In this document: positions 6,000-6,226 of the stretch, piece by piece
Numbering within the stretch: the stretch's first letter is position 1
Layout: each line of letters begins with the position of its first letter
Assembly (NCBI GenBank): GCA_002402125.1
Contig: NVVG01000068.1
Span: 5,152 to 11,377 of the forward strand
Reading direction: 5' to 3'
Length of the DNA stretch: 6,226 bases
From: Moraxellaceae bacterium
GTDB lineage: Bacteria > Pseudomonadota > Gammaproteobacteria > Pseudomonadales > Ketobacteraceae
The notes under the pieces: generated by a model
Databases searched by the model: none
Seen by the model: the letters and a program-made list of their open reading frames with translations, nothing else
What the model was told of the DNA's origin: nothing
Made by a program: the position numbers and the translations under genes

Positions 6000-6226
6000 A
6001 TGCCAGATATACTTAACGACGAACAAGTTACAAAAATACTCCATGGCATCACTGTTCCGCCACAACCTCAGGTCGTTGTGGACATCCATATGGAACAAGC
6101 AATGCCAAACCCCGATATGGCCCACATCACCCGACTTATTTGCCAGGATGTGGGGCTTGCGAGCACCATTCTCAAAGTGGTTAACTCCAACTCTTTTGGT
6201 CTCAAAAACAAAATCACCTCGATAGA
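6000..6226 (+). CDS. HDOD-domain protein, N-terminal fragment (cut by window edge)
   Basis: The frame opens at ATG 6000 and runs without a stop to the right edge, giving 75 complete codons. Residues 16-75 match the start of the HDOD domain: a Pro-rich entry (ITVPPQPQVVVDIHMEQ), an acidic helix with PDMAHITRLICQDVGLAS, and the conserved VVNSNSFGLKNKITSI (60-75). HDOD proteins are related to HD-type phosphohydrolases but generally lack the metal-binding His-Asp residues. They act as signalling or scaffold proteins, sometimes fused to GGDEF, EAL or response-regulator domains; any C-terminal partner here lies outside the window. ATG 6000 is the first in-frame start before the domain, and its ribosome binding site is weak. 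The gene is divergent from rlmI with 93 bp between. The domain call is firm; the physiological role is unknown. Confidence 0.85.
   Translation, partial: MPDILNDEQVTKILHGITVPPQPQVVVDIHMEQAMPNPDMAHITRLICQDVGLASTILKVVNSNSFGLKNKITSI

Noticed and set aside
5907..6125. N-terminal extension of the rlmI frame (73 extra residues from an ATG at 6125)
   Set aside because: The extension has no resemblance to the RlmI family and runs antisense through the HDOD coding start and the intergenic region. ATG 5906 gives the family length.
5713..6225. 170-codon open frame on the plus strand
   Set aside because: It is antisense to rlmI and then out of frame with the HDOD gene, whose frame shows clear domain conservation. 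The translation looks like no protein family.
1..6226. Mobile element, CRISPR array, tRNA/rRNA gene or defence island
   Set aside because: No terminal inverted repeats with a transposase, no regularly spaced repeats, no cloverleaf sequence and no defence-type genes were seen. The gene content is core chromosomal.

Overview
The window looks like ordinary chromosomal DNA of a gammaproteobacterium. Base composition is moderate by eye, and the proteins resemble Pseudomonadales or marine Cellvibrio-like relatives more than enterics. Evidence is the rppH-ptsP pair, with a HAD-IB phosphatase gene facing away from it as in Pseudomonas, an RlmI-type rRNA methyltransferase, and an HDOD protein. I saw no mobile element, CRISPR array, tRNA, rRNA or clear horizontally acquired segment.

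Layout. Positions 1-2138 (minus) hold ptsP, enzyme I of the nitrogen phosphotransferase system, cut at its C-terminal end by the window edge. Upstream of it in the same direction is rppH (2196-2699, minus), the RNA 5'-pyrophosphohydrolase. A 257-bp AT-rich divergent intergenic region (2700-2956) separates rppH from a plus-strand pair: a HAD subfamily IB phosphatase (2957-3622) and an imelysin-like lipoprotein (3622-4668) joined by a TAATG stop/start overlap. The lipoprotein gene runs tail to tail into rlmI (4665-5906, minus), and the two stop codons overlap by 4 bp. A 93-bp divergent region (5907-5999) then leads to an HDOD-domain gene on the plus strand (6000 to the right edge, truncated).

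Function. PtsP and RppH both have regulatory roles: PEP-dependent phosphorylation of the PtsO/PtsN relay, and 5'-end-dependent mRNA turnover. The HAD protein closely resembles the Pseudomonas protein I recall being linked to histidinol-phosphate dephosphorylation. The lipoprotein's role is unknown. RlmI methylates 23S rRNA, and HDOD proteins are usually signalling scaffolds.

The most interesting item is the lipoprotein. It keeps the imelysin fold signatures, but the usual GxHxxE metal motif is replaced (E in place of H, A in place of E). I found no convincing undescribed multi-gene system here. The other findings are modest: gene overlaps, a chain of minimal ORFs before rppH, a G7 tract inside rlmI, and an inverted repeat in the rlmI/HDOD divergent region.
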